From Paenibacillus ferrarius (lineage in GTDB: Bacteria > Bacillota > Bacilli > Paenibacillales > NBRC-103111): 64,000 nucleotides of DNA. Position 1 is the stretch's first letter. Each line of letters opens with the position of its first letter. Both the position numbers and the translations under genes were made by a program. The DNA is taken from positions 78,883 to 142,882 of the forward strand of contig NZ_MBTG01000019.1 in NCBI RefSeq assembly GCF_002027705.1. The letters are read 5' to 3'. This document shows positions 25,643 to 34,461 of this stretch, one piece after another. Below the pieces are notes generated by a model. That model made no database searches and was not told the DNA's origin. It saw nothing but the letters and a program-made list of their open reading frames with translations.

Positions 25643-25834
25643 ATGTATGGTATTTACTTGGATGTCTTGAAAGAGTACGAAGGTAATGGCTATGCAGCTT
25701 TCTTCATTAATTGGCTTAAAGTGAAATACCCGAATAAGAAAATGTATGTCTATTCCATCGAACAATCCAAAAATTTTTGGTATAAGCAGGACTTTGAAGT
25801 TGTAGGGAATACGGTATGGATGTCGTATAATTAA
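25643..25834 (+). pseudogene. C-terminal fragment of a GNAT acetyltransferase
   Basis: 63 codons: YLDVLKEYEGNGYAAFFINW, then KYPNKKMYVYSIEQSKNFWY with KQDFEVVGNTVWMSYN. The EYEGNGYA stretch is the acetyl-CoA loop region, and the SKNFWYKQDFE end is the usual GNAT C-terminus. The first half of the fold is missing, so the product should be inactive. It lies between an AraC gene and a VOC gene. Confidence 0.7.
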
Positions 25835-25859
25835 GTTAATATTTAAGGAGGTTAAGGAC

Positions 25860-26282
25860 ATGGGAACGAATGAGAAAATAGGCGGCGGCGGCTTGCACCA
25901 TATTGCGCTGAGGGCGAATGATTTTGAAGCTACGGTGAAGTTTTATACCGAGGGGTTGGGTTTCAAGGAAGGGCATAGCTGGGGAGAAGGCGATAGTCGC
26001 ATTATTTTACTGGATTCCGGCGACGGCAATTATATCGAAGTTTTCGCTGGCGGCACGGGTGAAGTGAAGCCGGAAGGTTCCTATTTCCATGTTGCTTTTC
26101 GCAGCAACAATGTGGATGCGGCCGTTGCCGCGGCTGTGGCAGCAGGAGCTGTAGTGACGGTGGACCCTAAAGATGTGGTATTAGGGAGCAATCCGCCGAC
26201 GCCGGTTCGTATTGCTTTTGTTAAAGGGTTGAATGGGGAGATTATTGAGTTCTTTCATAGTACAGGGGAGAATCAGTTGTAA
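25860..26282 (+). CDS. VOC-family glyoxalase/dioxygenase-like protein
   Basis: 140 residues with AAGGAGG upstream. LHHIALRANDFEATVKFYTE and ELKPEG-like YFHVAFRSNNVDAAV, with a last NGEIIEFFHS, give the paired beta-alpha-beta3 modules and the His/Glu metal ligands of glyoxalase I-like proteins. The substrate is unknown. It starts 25 bases after the GNAT fragment. Confidence 0.85.
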   Translation: MGTNEKIGGGGLHHIALRANDFEATVKFYTEGLGFKEGHSWGEGDSRIILLDSGDGNYIEVFAGGTGEVKPEGSYFHVAFRSNNVDAAVAAAVAAGAVVTVDPKDVVLGSNPPTPVRIAFVKGLNGEIIEFFHSTGENQL

Positions 26283-26370
26283 ATTTCTCCTTCTCGCCAT
26301 ACTTTCACCCTGTTCACGGCTTCTCAAATAAGCGAAGATAGATCCACAAGGCTCGGCGAAAAATTTGCAG

Positions 26371-26400
26371 TTGACAAGAACTGGTAAGAGGCTTTAGTAT
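26371..26400 (+). promoter_or_regulatory. Promoter ahead of the RNA-repair operon leader
   Basis: TTGACA (26371-26376), an 18-base spacer and TAGTAT (26395-26400). It is about 270 bases upstream of the hen1 start; the leader between holds a short ORF, a hairpin and a terminator. Confidence 0.6.
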
Positions 26401-26437
26401 GAGCAGTAATAAATCCCAGACAAAGGAGTCGATCAAG

Positions 26438-26542
26438 ATGAAATCCAATTTATTTGTTAGTTTAAACCAAGAGCAGAGTAACCACTTTAACAAACAAATA
26501 AATAGTGGACGTATTCTCATCGACACACTGGGTTTCTTTTGA
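26438..26542 (+). CDS. 34-codon leader ORF upstream of hen1
   Basis: ATG 26438 follows AAAGGAG (26422-26428) by nine bases. The product begins MKSNLFVSLNQEQSNHFNKQ and ends in GFF at TGA 26540-26542. Five Asn, one His and one Asp are present. It has no recognised family. It lies between a promoter and a hairpin plus terminator, so it is either a leader peptide that controls hen1-pnkp by attenuation or a small independent gene. Translation is not proven. Confidence 0.5.
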   Translation: MKSNLFVSLNQEQSNHFNKQINSGRILIDTLGFF

Positions 26543-26551
26543 CGGTATTTA

Positions 26552-26628
26552 GACTAGCTTTGTTAAGCTAGTTCTGGATGTTTTCTGGAATATCTGGTCA
26601 TGGACGCTTGAGTCCATGGCCTTTTTTT
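26552..26628 (+). terminator. Leader hairpin and strong terminator before hen1
   Basis: Hairpin A: ACTAGCTT/AAGCTAGT with a TGTT loop (26553-26572), ten bases after the leader ORF stop. Terminator: GGTCATGGAC pairs with GTCCATGGCC (26596-26605 with 26612-26621, one wobble), then T7. The hen1 ribosome binding site begins only 23 bases later, so read-through must be needed for expression from this promoter. Confidence 0.75.
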
Positions 26629-26666
26629 ATGTAATGAGTTCCAATAATTTGGAGGGGATCAAGAAA

Positions 26667-27932
26667 ATGGCAGTCATTCAGGTGAAATCTACAAATCCGA
26701 AGTTTTCTTTTATGATCAAAAAAAATCCGCAATCCGGCCTCATGCTTAAATCAGTTCGCAAAGGAATGACGTATGGCTGGTACACGAACGATACTGCGTT
26801 CAATGTTTATTTTAAGGATGCAGATAACGAAGTTTCTTATAAGCAGCATGAGAAGGATCAATTCGAATATCTGAATGTCTCTCGCTACAACACGCCGTTG
26901 TTTCCCCTAAATGCGATTAACGAATACTTCTCGACGCCTTTGAAAGTGCATAACGAGCAGGATATCGAAGGATATGAGCACTCATTTTTCATTAACATGA
27001 TTCATATTGAATTGGTGCGGTATGTGGAGTTTTTTGAGAAGCATCTGAAGGACTTTACATTTGAGCTGACACATCAAGCACATAAGAGTTACTCTCTTAC
27101 CATTACGACTCGGAAAAGTCTTTACCAATTGCTGCATGTTGTCAGCGTATTGTGTCTATTTTTATCCATGTTTGGTGACGAATTTATTGATATTTCGGAC
27201 AGCATTTTGGACAAATATATCAAAAGCGTTAATGTGATTGATCCACCTTTCTATATACGCAGCCTATTCGTTAGAAACTTCTTGCCTTCCAAGGATCGCT
27301 TCAAAACATATAAAAAAGAATTAGAAAACACCAGCCGTTATGACATTCAATTTGATTTTGGCGGGACAGGACTTCAGCGGAGGAACTTTATTGCTAGGGC
27401 ATTACCTTTTAATAAAGCGATCCTGGATATTGGGTGTGGAGAAGGCTACTACGCAATTCCGTATGCTTCGAAAATCGAGGATTGCTATTATGCAATTGAT
27501 ATTAACGAAGAACTGTTAGAAGTCGTTAACCGTAAGGCTAAGTCCAAGGAGATCGATAATATTATTACGTTCCACTCTATTGATCATTTTCTGGAGCAGT
27601 ATAACGGTGAGCTTGTAGATGTAATATTAACCGAAGTTATTGAGCATATGAGTGAAAATGAGGCAAAGGCTCTTATTGAACACGTCTGTAGGCATGTGGC
27701 TTTTGACCACTTTATAATTACAACACCAAACGCGGACTTTAACCAATACTATGAGCTAACTGGATTCAGACACGATGATCATAAATGGGAAATGGGTCAG
27801 GAAGCGTTCCGGGAGTGGTTTGAACAGACCGATTATGGAGATGACCATAACCTCGAGTTCGTAGCCATCGGGGATGGCGTGAATCAGATTCAGACGACAC
27901 AAGGCGTTATTCTTAGGAAAAAGGAGGCGTAA
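26667..27932 (+). CDS. hen1: Hen1, 3'-terminal RNA ribose 2'-O-methyltransferase
   Basis: 421 residues from ATG 26667, nine bases after GGAGGGG. The N-terminal domain (about 1-230) is the bacterial Hen1 ligase-assisting domain. The C-terminal SAM methyltransferase has ILDIGCGEGYYAIPYA near residue 251 and the metal-site pattern TEVIEHM with a later His in CRHVAFDH (about 321-345), as in Hen1. Known role: it methylates the 2'-OH at the cut end of tRNA before sealing, so the repaired site resists the same ribotoxin, and its N-terminal part activates the Pnkp ligase. It is three bases from pnkp. Confidence 0.95.
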   Translation: MAVIQVKSTNPKFSFMIKKNPQSGLMLKSVRKGMTYGWYTNDTAFNVYFKDADNEVSYKQHEKDQFEYLNVSRYNTPLFPLNAINEYFSTPLKVHNEQDIEGYEHSFFINMIHIELVRYVEFFEKHLKDFTFELTHQAHKSYSLTITTRKSLYQLLHVVSVLCLFLSMFGDEFIDISDSILDKYIKSVNVIDPPFYIRSLFVRNFLPSKDRFKTYKKELENTSRYDIQFDFGGTGLQRRNFIARALPFNKAILDIGCGEGYYAIPYASKIEDCYYAIDINEELLEVVNRKAKSKEIDNIITFHSIDHFLEQYNGELVDVILTEVIEHMSENEAKALIEHVCRHVAFDHFIITTPNADFNQYYELTGFRHDDHKWEMGQEAFREWFEQTDYGDDHNLEFVAIGDGVNQIQTTQGVILRKKEA

Positions 27933-27935
27933 GGC

Positions 27936-30521
27936 GTGGAAATTCGAACGAAAATCCATACGATTTTTATGATGATTGGATCTACAGAATGTGGCAAAAC
28001 GACTTTCGCCAAGGAAGTCCTAATCCCTCAACTTCAGTTCGAGGATGCCGCGACTACGTATAAAACCAATGTGCAATATCTATCTTCAGACAGCATTCGG
28101 CAGGATGTTCTTGGTTATGATTACGATAAATACGATCAAGTGATGCTGGAGGCCAGTGAACAGGCTTTCCATCTGTTGTTCGAAAGATTAAAGATGGCAA
28201 CTTCTTTTCCCATCAATGCGGAATTCGTTGTTGTTGACACGACAGGCTTGGCGGAGGAGTTTCGGGAAAAAGTACGTGAAATAGCTCACCAGAATAATTA
28301 CAACCTGGAAGTGATCTTGTTCGACTATCGCAAACGGGAAGACTATTACGCTTCCGATCGCTCGAAAAAGCTCATCACGCATCACATTAACCGCTTGAGA
28401 AAAGATGTTATGGGATCTTTATCAAGGGAAGGCTACGATCGCATTCATAAGGTAAGATATAAGGATTTCTATTCCGTGACGGATCGGGTTCCGAATCCTG
28501 ATTATCAAGTTATGATCGAGGATCGCGATATCTACCTAACTAGGATACTTCCTCAAGATTCCAAATATATAATGATTGGCGATGTCCATGAATGCATAGG
28601 AGAGTTGAAGGGTCTTTTGCTGGATTATGGGTTTAAAATAGAGGCTAATCAGCTCATTGCTCCTGATAAGCTGAAGGACACCAAAATCATTTTAGTTGGC
28701 GATTGGATTGATAAAGGGAAGAAGACCAAGGAAATCATTGAGTTTCTTTATGAAAATCAAGCCCACTTTTTATTCATTCTTGGGAACCATGAGAATTTCG
28801 TATATAAGTTTCTTCGTGGAGAAATTAATGGTGTTAATCAAGAATTGCTGGATTCCTATTTTGATTCTACCCAAGTACTTTTGCACGATGAGGTGCTTCG
28901 TGGGAAGTCTGACGAATTAATAGCCAGGTCCCAACCGTTCTATAGGTTTATTGGCGTTCATGGTCCTTCGTATTACATCACACACGCACCATGCAGGAAC
29001 AAGTATATAGGTAAAATGGACACAAACTCCATTCGAAACCAGCGCAGTTTCCGAATTGATCGAGAGACGCCGTATGAGATTCAGCTTGGTTTTCTGAAGG
29101 AAGAAGCCGTACGGAACCATCCGTATCATATCTTTGGACATATTGCGGCTAAACAGTCTTTTCGAATTAAAAACAAAATTCATATCGATACCGGATGCGT
29201 TCATGGCAACGCGCTGACCTCGGTAAGCATCACATTTAAACCTTTTGTGAAAACCTTCAAATCTTCTCATGCCATTGTAACGGAAGAACTCAAAACTTTG
29301 TTTCACGAAGAAAGAAAAGTGTCTATCCAAGACTTGGATGATGAAGAAGTTCGCAGACTGCATTATGTTTCCCGGCATAAAGTGAACTTTATTTCAGGGA
29401 CAATGTCCCCCGCGGATAAAGATGAAACTGCACATGAGCTTGAGTCCTTGAAACGCGGCTTGACATACTTTGCGGAGCACGGTGTTAAGCAAGTTGTCCT
29501 GCAGCCCAAATACATGGGCTCCAGATGTAATATTTATTTGCATGAGGATATGGAGCAATGTTTTGCGGTGAGTCGTAATGGGTATAAAATCAAACAAGTT
29601 GATCTGACCGATACTTATCAGAAGCTGCTGCTTAAATTCAGTGGTTATATGACGGAAAACCAAATTCAGATGCTCATTTTGGATGGAGAACTCCTCCCGT
29701 GGAAAGCTCTTGGTGATGGGCTGATTCAAAGGCAGTTTAAGCCGATTGAGAAAGCATTGGAGAGCGAATTGGCATTCTTGAAGCAAAATGGCTTTGAAGA
29801 GGCATTTGGTCATTTGGTTGAGCAATATCAAGCGAGTGAGTTTGAGAAAGAGCAATTTAACATGTCCAAGACAGCATTAAACGATAAATATGGCTCCCAT
29901 TTGTATCAAAATTACAAATATCTGCATGACATTATAGGGACCTATGTTTCAGTAGATGATCATCTGACAGCCTATCAAACGTACAAGCGACAGTTGGAGA
30001 TATATGCCGAAGAGGGGGAGATGGTTTACAAACCGTTTGCTTTATTGAAGGTAGTTTATCGCAATGGTGAAGAGGAAATTCCTACTTGGAGAACCTCTGA
30101 AGAGTACGGCTTCTTGTCGGAGGATGAATTCATTACCATAGACTTAACGGAACCGGATAGTCTCGAAAGAGCAGAGCAATATTTCTCAAAGCTGACCGTA
30201 GACAATTATATGGAAGGTGTCGTTATCAAGCCCGACGTGTTGGAAACCAGGGTGGTTCCCCATATGAAGGTTCGGAATCCCGACTATCTATCCATCATCT
30301 ATGGTTATGATTACAAGTTTCCACATAAGTACAAGAAGCTGATGAAGCAGAAAAGCATTAACCAAAAGCTGCGCACTTCGATGAATGAGCATCGCTTGGG
30401 GAAGAAAATGCTGCAAGTTAAGTTTAGTGATATTGTGCCGGACAATGAGGCTTATAAGGAAGTAGTCGCGAGTTTATTGTTTGAAGTGGCCAAGGAGAAG
30501 GAGATTGATCCTCGGTTGTAG
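27936..30521 (+). CDS. pnkp: Pnkp, polynucleotide kinase-phosphatase-ligase
   Basis: 861 residues from a GTG start behind AAGGAGG. Order: 5'-OH kinase with P-loop GSTECGKTT (about 13-21); metallophosphatase with GDVHE (about 214), GDWIDKG (255) and GNHEN (282); and a C-terminal nucleotidyltransferase with the Lys of QPKYMGSR (about 525). This is the complete bacterial Pnkp layout. Known role: it trims 2',3'-cyclic phosphate, phosphorylates the 5'-OH end and, together with Hen1, ligates tRNA cut by ribotoxins. No change in key residues is seen. Confidence 0.95.
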   Translation: MEIRTKIHTIFMMIGSTECGKTTFAKEVLIPQLQFEDAATTYKTNVQYLSSDSIRQDVLGYDYDKYDQVMLEASEQAFHLLFERLKMATSFPINAEFVVVDTTGLAEEFREKVREIAHQNNYNLEVILFDYRKREDYYASDRSKKLITHHINRLRKDVMGSLSREGYDRIHKVRYKDFYSVTDRVPNPDYQVMIEDRDIYLTRILPQDSKYIMIGDVHECIGELKGLLLDYGFKIEANQLIAPDKLKDTKIILVGDWIDKGKKTKEIIEFLYENQAHFLFILGNHENFVYKFLRGEINGVNQELLDSYFDSTQVLLHDEVLRGKSDELIARSQPFYRFIGVHGPSYYITHAPCRNKYIGKMDTNSIRNQRSFRIDRETPYEIQLGFLKEEAVRNHPYHIFGHIAAKQSFRIKNKIHIDTGCVHGNALTSVSITFKPFVKTFKSSHAIVTEELKTLFHEERKVSIQDLDDEEVRRLHYVSRHKVNFISGTMSPADKDETAHELESLKRGLTYFAEHGVKQVVLQPKYMGSRCNIYLHEDMEQCFAVSRNGYKIKQVDLTDTYQKLLLKFSGYMTENQIQMLILDGELLPWKALGDGLIQRQFKPIEKALESELAFLKQNGFEEAFGHLVEQYQASEFEKEQFNMSKTALNDKYGSHLYQNYKYLHDIIGTYVSVDDHLTAYQTYKRQLEIYAEEGEMVYKPFALLKVVYRNGEEEIPTWRTSEEYGFLSEDEFITIDLTEPDSLERAEQYFSKLTVDNYMEGVVIKPDVLETRVVPHMKVRNPDYLSIIYGYDYKFPHKYKKLMKQKSINQKLRTSMNEHRLGKKMLQVKFSDIVPDNEAYKEVVASLLFEVAKEKEIDPRL

Positions 30522-30605
30522 GTGATATCCCAAATAAGAAGGAAAGACAGACATCATGTAGAAAATCATATGAAGACAGACCAAAGGGCCATGGAAGGAG
30601 AATTC

Positions 30606-30998
30606 ATGGAAGAAAACAAAGTTGTCTATGAATCAATCGATAATTATATCGCACAGTTTCCTCCAAAGGTTCAGGAGATTCTTCAAACAGTAAGAAAAGT
30701 TATTCAAGAGTCAGCGCCAGACGCAAAGGAAAAGATTAGTTATCAAATGCCTACCTTTGAGCTTTATGGAAATTTGGTGCATTTTGCTGCTTACCCAAAT
30801 CATATTGGCTTCTATCCGACTCCAAGTGGTATTACGGCATTTAAAGAAGAACTCTCGCCATATAAAGGGGCAAAAGGGTCTGTACAATTCCTTCTAGAGA
30901 AGCCAATGCCTTATGAATTAATAAGTAGGATTGTTAAATTTCGAGTTGCGGAAAATGTTGAAAAAGCGGAAGGTAAATTGAAAAAAAAGAAGCATTAA
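30606..30998 (+). CDS. DUF1801 / iron-chaperone-like (YdhG) protein
   Basis: 130 residues from ATG 30606 behind GGAAGGAG; the longer frame starts right at the pnkp stop and is not used. IDNYIAQFPPKVQEILQTVR, KEKISYQMPTFELYGNLVHF and HIGFYPTPSGITAFKEELSP are the DUF1801 (frataxin-like fold) signature. Soluble, about the normal family length. It may share the hen1-pnkp transcript (84-base gap, no terminator between), but a functional tie is not known. A terminator follows. Confidence 0.85.
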   Translation: MEENKVVYESIDNYIAQFPPKVQEILQTVRKVIQESAPDAKEKISYQMPTFELYGNLVHFAAYPNHIGFYPTPSGITAFKEELSPYKGAKGSVQFLLEKPMPYELISRIVKFRVAENVEKAEGKLKKKKH

Positions 30999-31028
30999 TT
31001 TCATAGGGATTCAATATAGCCTTCCTTC

Positions 31029-31063
31029 TAAGCCTCAACACTTAGAAGTGACGGGCTTTTTTT
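31029..31063 (+). terminator. Terminator after the DUF1801 gene
   Basis: AAGCC...GGGCTT with T7, and an alternative inner CTTCTAAG/CTTAGAAG hairpin. Confidence 0.7.
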
Positions 31064-31151
31064 ATTTTGCAACAACTTCTCTCAATGTCACAGCAAGGAT
31101 TTTTTGATACAATGATTGTAAATTTAATAGAGTTGCAGAGGAGAGCCGAAT

Positions 31152-31985
31152 ATGCCGCCAATGATAAAAAGTTTACTTAAAATAGTAATTGTGCTTGCAG
31201 TAATTGTAATCGGGTTTAACTATCACTGGATGATAGGAGCAGCCCTCGTGGTAGTAATAGTAGGTTACTTCGTTTATACGAACCGTTCCTCCCTATATGC
31301 GCAGAGGGGTAATCTGGCTTACATGAAGGGGGATCGGGATCAAGCATTGATTTTGATGGAGAAAGCTTATCGTTCAAAATCCATTCAGCCCAAACACCAG
31401 ATAGGCTATGGTTATTTGTTGATGAAAATAGGCGAACTTAGCAAGGCTGAGAACATGTTCGAGGAGGTTCTTCATCAAACAACAGCCAGAGATATGCTCA
31501 TGCAGGCAAGGCTCAATTTGGCAACCGTGCACTGGCTCCAGAACAAACAGGATGAGGCTTATAGCAGCTTGCAGGAAATAGCGCAGGACGTTAAAAACAC
31601 GCTGGTTTATGGGAATTTTGGCTATTTTCAAATTTTGCGCGGCGAGCTGGAAGCGGCCCTTGCATATAATCTCGAAGCCTATGCGTATAATGACAGCGAT
31701 TTGACGATTATGGACAATTTGGCCCAAAACTATTATATGCTCGGTCGGCTGGACGAGGCAGATGAGATGTACACCAAGGTGATAGCCAAGACGCCTAAGC
31801 ATGCTGAGTCCTATTATTACTATGCACTAACGCTTCAAAAACTTGGCCGAACGCAGGAAGCGCGGGAACAGATTGAGAAGGCGCTGGAGAAAGAGCTCGC
31901 GCTTATTACCCCTTTGACTAGGGAGGATATTGAGTTGTTGGCGAATGATTTGGGCAGGGATGATGCTGGTCAGGATCAGGTGTAA
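31152..31985 (+). CDS. Membrane-anchored TPR protein
   Basis: 277 residues. Two N-terminal hydrophobic segments (about 5-22 and 25-42) are followed by TPR units over about 50-260, such as GNLAYMKGDRDQALILMEKA, GYLLMKIGELSKAENMFEEV, AQNYYMLGRLDEADEMYTKV and YYYALTLQKLGRTQEAREQI. TPRs bind partner proteins; the partner is unknown. The start follows GAGGAG. It is 43 bases upstream of the primase-like gene and could be in its transcript. Confidence 0.85.
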   Translation: MPPMIKSLLKIVIVLAVIVIGFNYHWMIGAALVVVIVGYFVYTNRSSLYAQRGNLAYMKGDRDQALILMEKAYRSKSIQPKHQIGYGYLLMKIGELSKAENMFEEVLHQTTARDMLMQARLNLATVHWLQNKQDEAYSSLQEIAQDVKNTLVYGNFGYFQILRGELEAALAYNLEAYAYNDSDLTIMDNLAQNYYMLGRLDEADEMYTKVIAKTPKHAESYYYYALTLQKLGRTQEAREQIEKALEKELALITPLTREDIELLANDLGRDDAGQDQV

Positions 31986-32027
31986 GAGGTTTTTGGGGGA
32001 TACCACTAGATCACTTTAGGAGGGAAT

Positions 32028-32933
32028 ATGAAGGATCTGGAATTAGAACTTGAGCTTGCCTTGAAAGAAATTGAACGATTAAATCACGAAAATCATCAAT
32101 TGAAGCAAAGGGTTGCAGAGCTTATAAAGGATGATTCTATGTTCACTGATTATAGTCTCCTTAATGTTTCAACGGATGCTGAATTAATTAATGAAACTAA
32201 ATTACAATTAGAAGTGCAGAAGAGAAACGTCCATAATTATTCGGCTCCCAGCGAAAAGATAGCCTTATTTCGGAATCTCTTTCGGGGGCGTGAAGACGTA
32301 TTTCCAAATAGATGGGAAAGCAAAACGGGGAAATCCGGATACTCTCCGGCATGTGCAAATGAGTGGTCATTTGTGTGCAAGAAGCCTCAGGTAAAATGTT
32401 CGGACTGCTCTCATAGAGCATTTCTTCCGGTTACGGACGAGATCATTTCTTCTCATCTTGATGCCAAGGTTAATCGTACGGTAGGGGTCTATCCAATGCT
32501 CCAGGATGAAACCTGCTGGTTCTTGGCCATTGATTTTGATAAGGAAAATTGGAAACGGGATGTTGTCGCTGTGATGACAACCTGTCGCGAAATGCAGATA
32601 CCTGTTGCGTTGGAACGTTCCCGTTCAGGAAACGGTGGGCATATATGGATATTCTTCGATCAACCTGTTGAAGCTAGTTTAGCTCGCAAACTGGGCTGTG
32701 CTCTATTGACCAAAACGATGGAAAGCAGGTATGAGCTTGGCTTGGGTTCCTATGACCGCTTATTTCCTAATCAAGATACGCTCCCAAAAGGTGGATTTGG
32801 CAATTTAATAGCACTCCCATTGCAAGGCAGCCCACGGAAAGACGGAAATAGTGTTTTTGTAGATGAGGGGTTCATCCCCTACGAAGATCAGTGGAGCTTT
32901 CTTTCTAGTTTAGAAAAAATGACGGTATTTTGA
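32028..32933 (+). CDS. Archaeo-eukaryotic primase-like protein of a TOTE-type conflict system
   Basis: 301 residues. An N-terminal coiled coil (LELELALKEIERLNHENHQL) leads into an AEP-type domain. This has a Cys pair in VKCSDCSHRAF that probably binds zinc, the catalytic AIDFDKENW (about 166-174), RSRSGNGGHIWIFF with its His near 203, and LFPNQDTLPKGGFGNLIALP. In related proteins the AEP part is usually fused in one chain with a superfamily 2 helicase; here the stop codon overlaps the start of a separate helicase frame by two bases. These systems are thought to defend against mobile DNA. The protein is otherwise intact. Naming is by motif and context. Confidence 0.75.
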   Translation: MKDLELELELALKEIERLNHENHQLKQRVAELIKDDSMFTDYSLLNVSTDAELINETKLQLEVQKRNVHNYSAPSEKIALFRNLFRGREDVFPNRWESKTGKSGYSPACANEWSFVCKKPQVKCSDCSHRAFLPVTDEIISSHLDAKVNRTVGVYPMLQDETCWFLAIDFDKENWKRDVVAVMTTCREMQIPVALERSRSGNGGHIWIFFDQPVEASLARKLGCALLTKTMESRYELGLGSYDRLFPNQDTLPKGGFGNLIALPLQGSPRKDGNSVFVDEGFIPYEDQWSFLSSLEKMTVF

Positions 32934-34426
32934 ACATAGGTGTTTGGGATGAAGCTAATGAGGAGAGACCTTGGGAAACACAGGAGATTAGTTTTGATTC
33001 TGAAGAAATAGATATGACATTGCCGTCGGAAATTAAAGTTATTCTTTCTAATATGATCTATATTGAAAAGAAGGGCCTCCCTGTACAGCTTATAAATCGA
33101 ATTGGAAGATTGGCTTCATTTCAGAATCCGGATTTCTACAAAACGCAAGCAATGCGGTTACCTACGTACGGCAAACCGCGTGTTATCGGTTGTGCGGAGG
33201 ATTTCTTAAAGCATATAGCACTTCCAAGAGGCTGTCTGCAATCGGTAACTAATATGTTTAATAATTATGGCGTTCCGTTATCTATAACCGATGAAAGATA
33301 CGATGGACTGGAAATAAATGTGCAGTTTAAGGGGCAACTTTCTATGCTGCAAGATACCGCGGCTAGATCAATCCTCGCTCATAATACTGGCATTCTTTCT
33401 GCCACAACAGCGTTCGGAAAAACGGTAGTAGCAGCTTCCATAATAGCCTCTAGAAAAGTGAACACATTAGTGCTGGTACATCGTCGTGAATTGATGGACC
33501 AGTGGAAAGAAAGATTATGTACTTTTCTTAATTTGGATGTGAAGGAAATTGGTGTTATTGGCGGCGGGAAAGAGAAGAGGACCGGTACTATCGACATCGC
33601 AGTCATTCAAAGTCTAAACAATAAAGGGAGTATAAAAGATTATTTAACGGAGTATGGGCAAATCATTGTAGATGAATGTCATCATGTATCTGCATTTAGC
33701 TTCGAGCAAGTGTTGAAAAAGGCAAAGGCCAAATATGTTGTAGGTCTGACGGCTACGCCCACTAGGCAGGATGGACAACAACCCATTGTACTTATGCAAT
33801 GTGGCCCCATTCGAACAAGAATAGATGCGAAATCCCAGGCACTCGTGAGAGGCTTTGAACATAAGGTAGTGCCCAGGTATACATCGTACCAATTACCAAC
33901 TCAGATACCTACTCCTGCTATCCAGACTATTTATCAGTTTTTAGTAGAAGATGAAAGTAGGAATGAATTAATCTTTGATGATCTATTAAAATGTCTAGAA
34001 CAAGGCAGATCCCCTATTCTTCTAGCAGAACGTACAGCGCACGTTGAGTACTTTGAAAAGAAACTGGAAAAGTTCGCGAAGAATGTAATCGTATTGCGCG
34101 GGGGCATGGGGAAAAAGCAGCGAGAGGAACTTCGGCGGCGCATAGCGGAAATACCAGATACGGAGGAACGAGTTTTTATAGCAACTGGGAAATTGATTGG
34201 AGAAGGCTTTGATGATGCTAGGTTAGATACATTATTTTTAGTTCATCCGATCTCATGGAAAGGAAGCTTGCAGCAATACGCTGGAAGACTGCACCGATCT
34301 CATGCCAATAAACAAGAAGTCCAGATTTATGATTATGTAGATATCCAAGTCCCCCTTCTCATGAGTATGTATAGGAAGAGAGTGAAAGGGTATCGTGCTA
34401 TGGGATACAGTGGTATGGAGCTATAG
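32930..34426 (+). CDS. DEAD/DEAH-type SF2 helicase, second part of the split TOTE-like system
   Basis: 498 residues from TTG 32930, which overlaps the primase stop (TTGA). Walker A TTAFGKT is near residue 158, VDECHH near 247, GLTATPTRQDG near 275, and motif VI QYAGRLHRSH near 447. The fold fits DNA translocases related to RecG/Res-type helicases. No C-terminal nuclease domain is present, unlike many single-chain relatives. The TTG has no clear ribosome site of its own, so translation likely depends on termination-reinitiation, or the two frames are one gene broken by an indel. Confidence 0.85.
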   Translation: MNIGVWDEANEERPWETQEISFDSEEIDMTLPSEIKVILSNMIYIEKKGLPVQLINRIGRLASFQNPDFYKTQAMRLPTYGKPRVIGCAEDFLKHIALPRGCLQSVTNMFNNYGVPLSITDERYDGLEINVQFKGQLSMLQDTAARSILAHNTGILSATTAFGKTVVAASIIASRKVNTLVLVHRRELMDQWKERLCTFLNLDVKEIGVIGGGKEKRTGTIDIAVIQSLNNKGSIKDYLTEYGQIIVDECHHVSAFSFEQVLKKAKAKYVVGLTATPTRQDGQQPIVLMQCGPIRTRIDAKSQALVRGFEHKVVPRYTSYQLPTQIPTPAIQTIYQFLVEDESRNELIFDDLLKCLEQGRSPILLAERTAHVEYFEKKLEKFAKNVIVLRGGMGKKQREELRRRIAEIPDTEERVFIATGKLIGEGFDDARLDTLFLVHPISWKGSLQQYAGRLHRSHANKQEVQIYDYVDIQVPLLMSMYRKRVKGYRAMGYSGMEL

Positions 34427-34461
34427 AACAAACAGAAAAAAATGAAAGGTTGTAATTCACA

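Noticed and set aside
26552..26628. T-box riboswitch before hen1
   Set aside because: No T-box sequence (TGGNACCGCG) or specifier stem was seen; leader ORF attenuation is the better idea.
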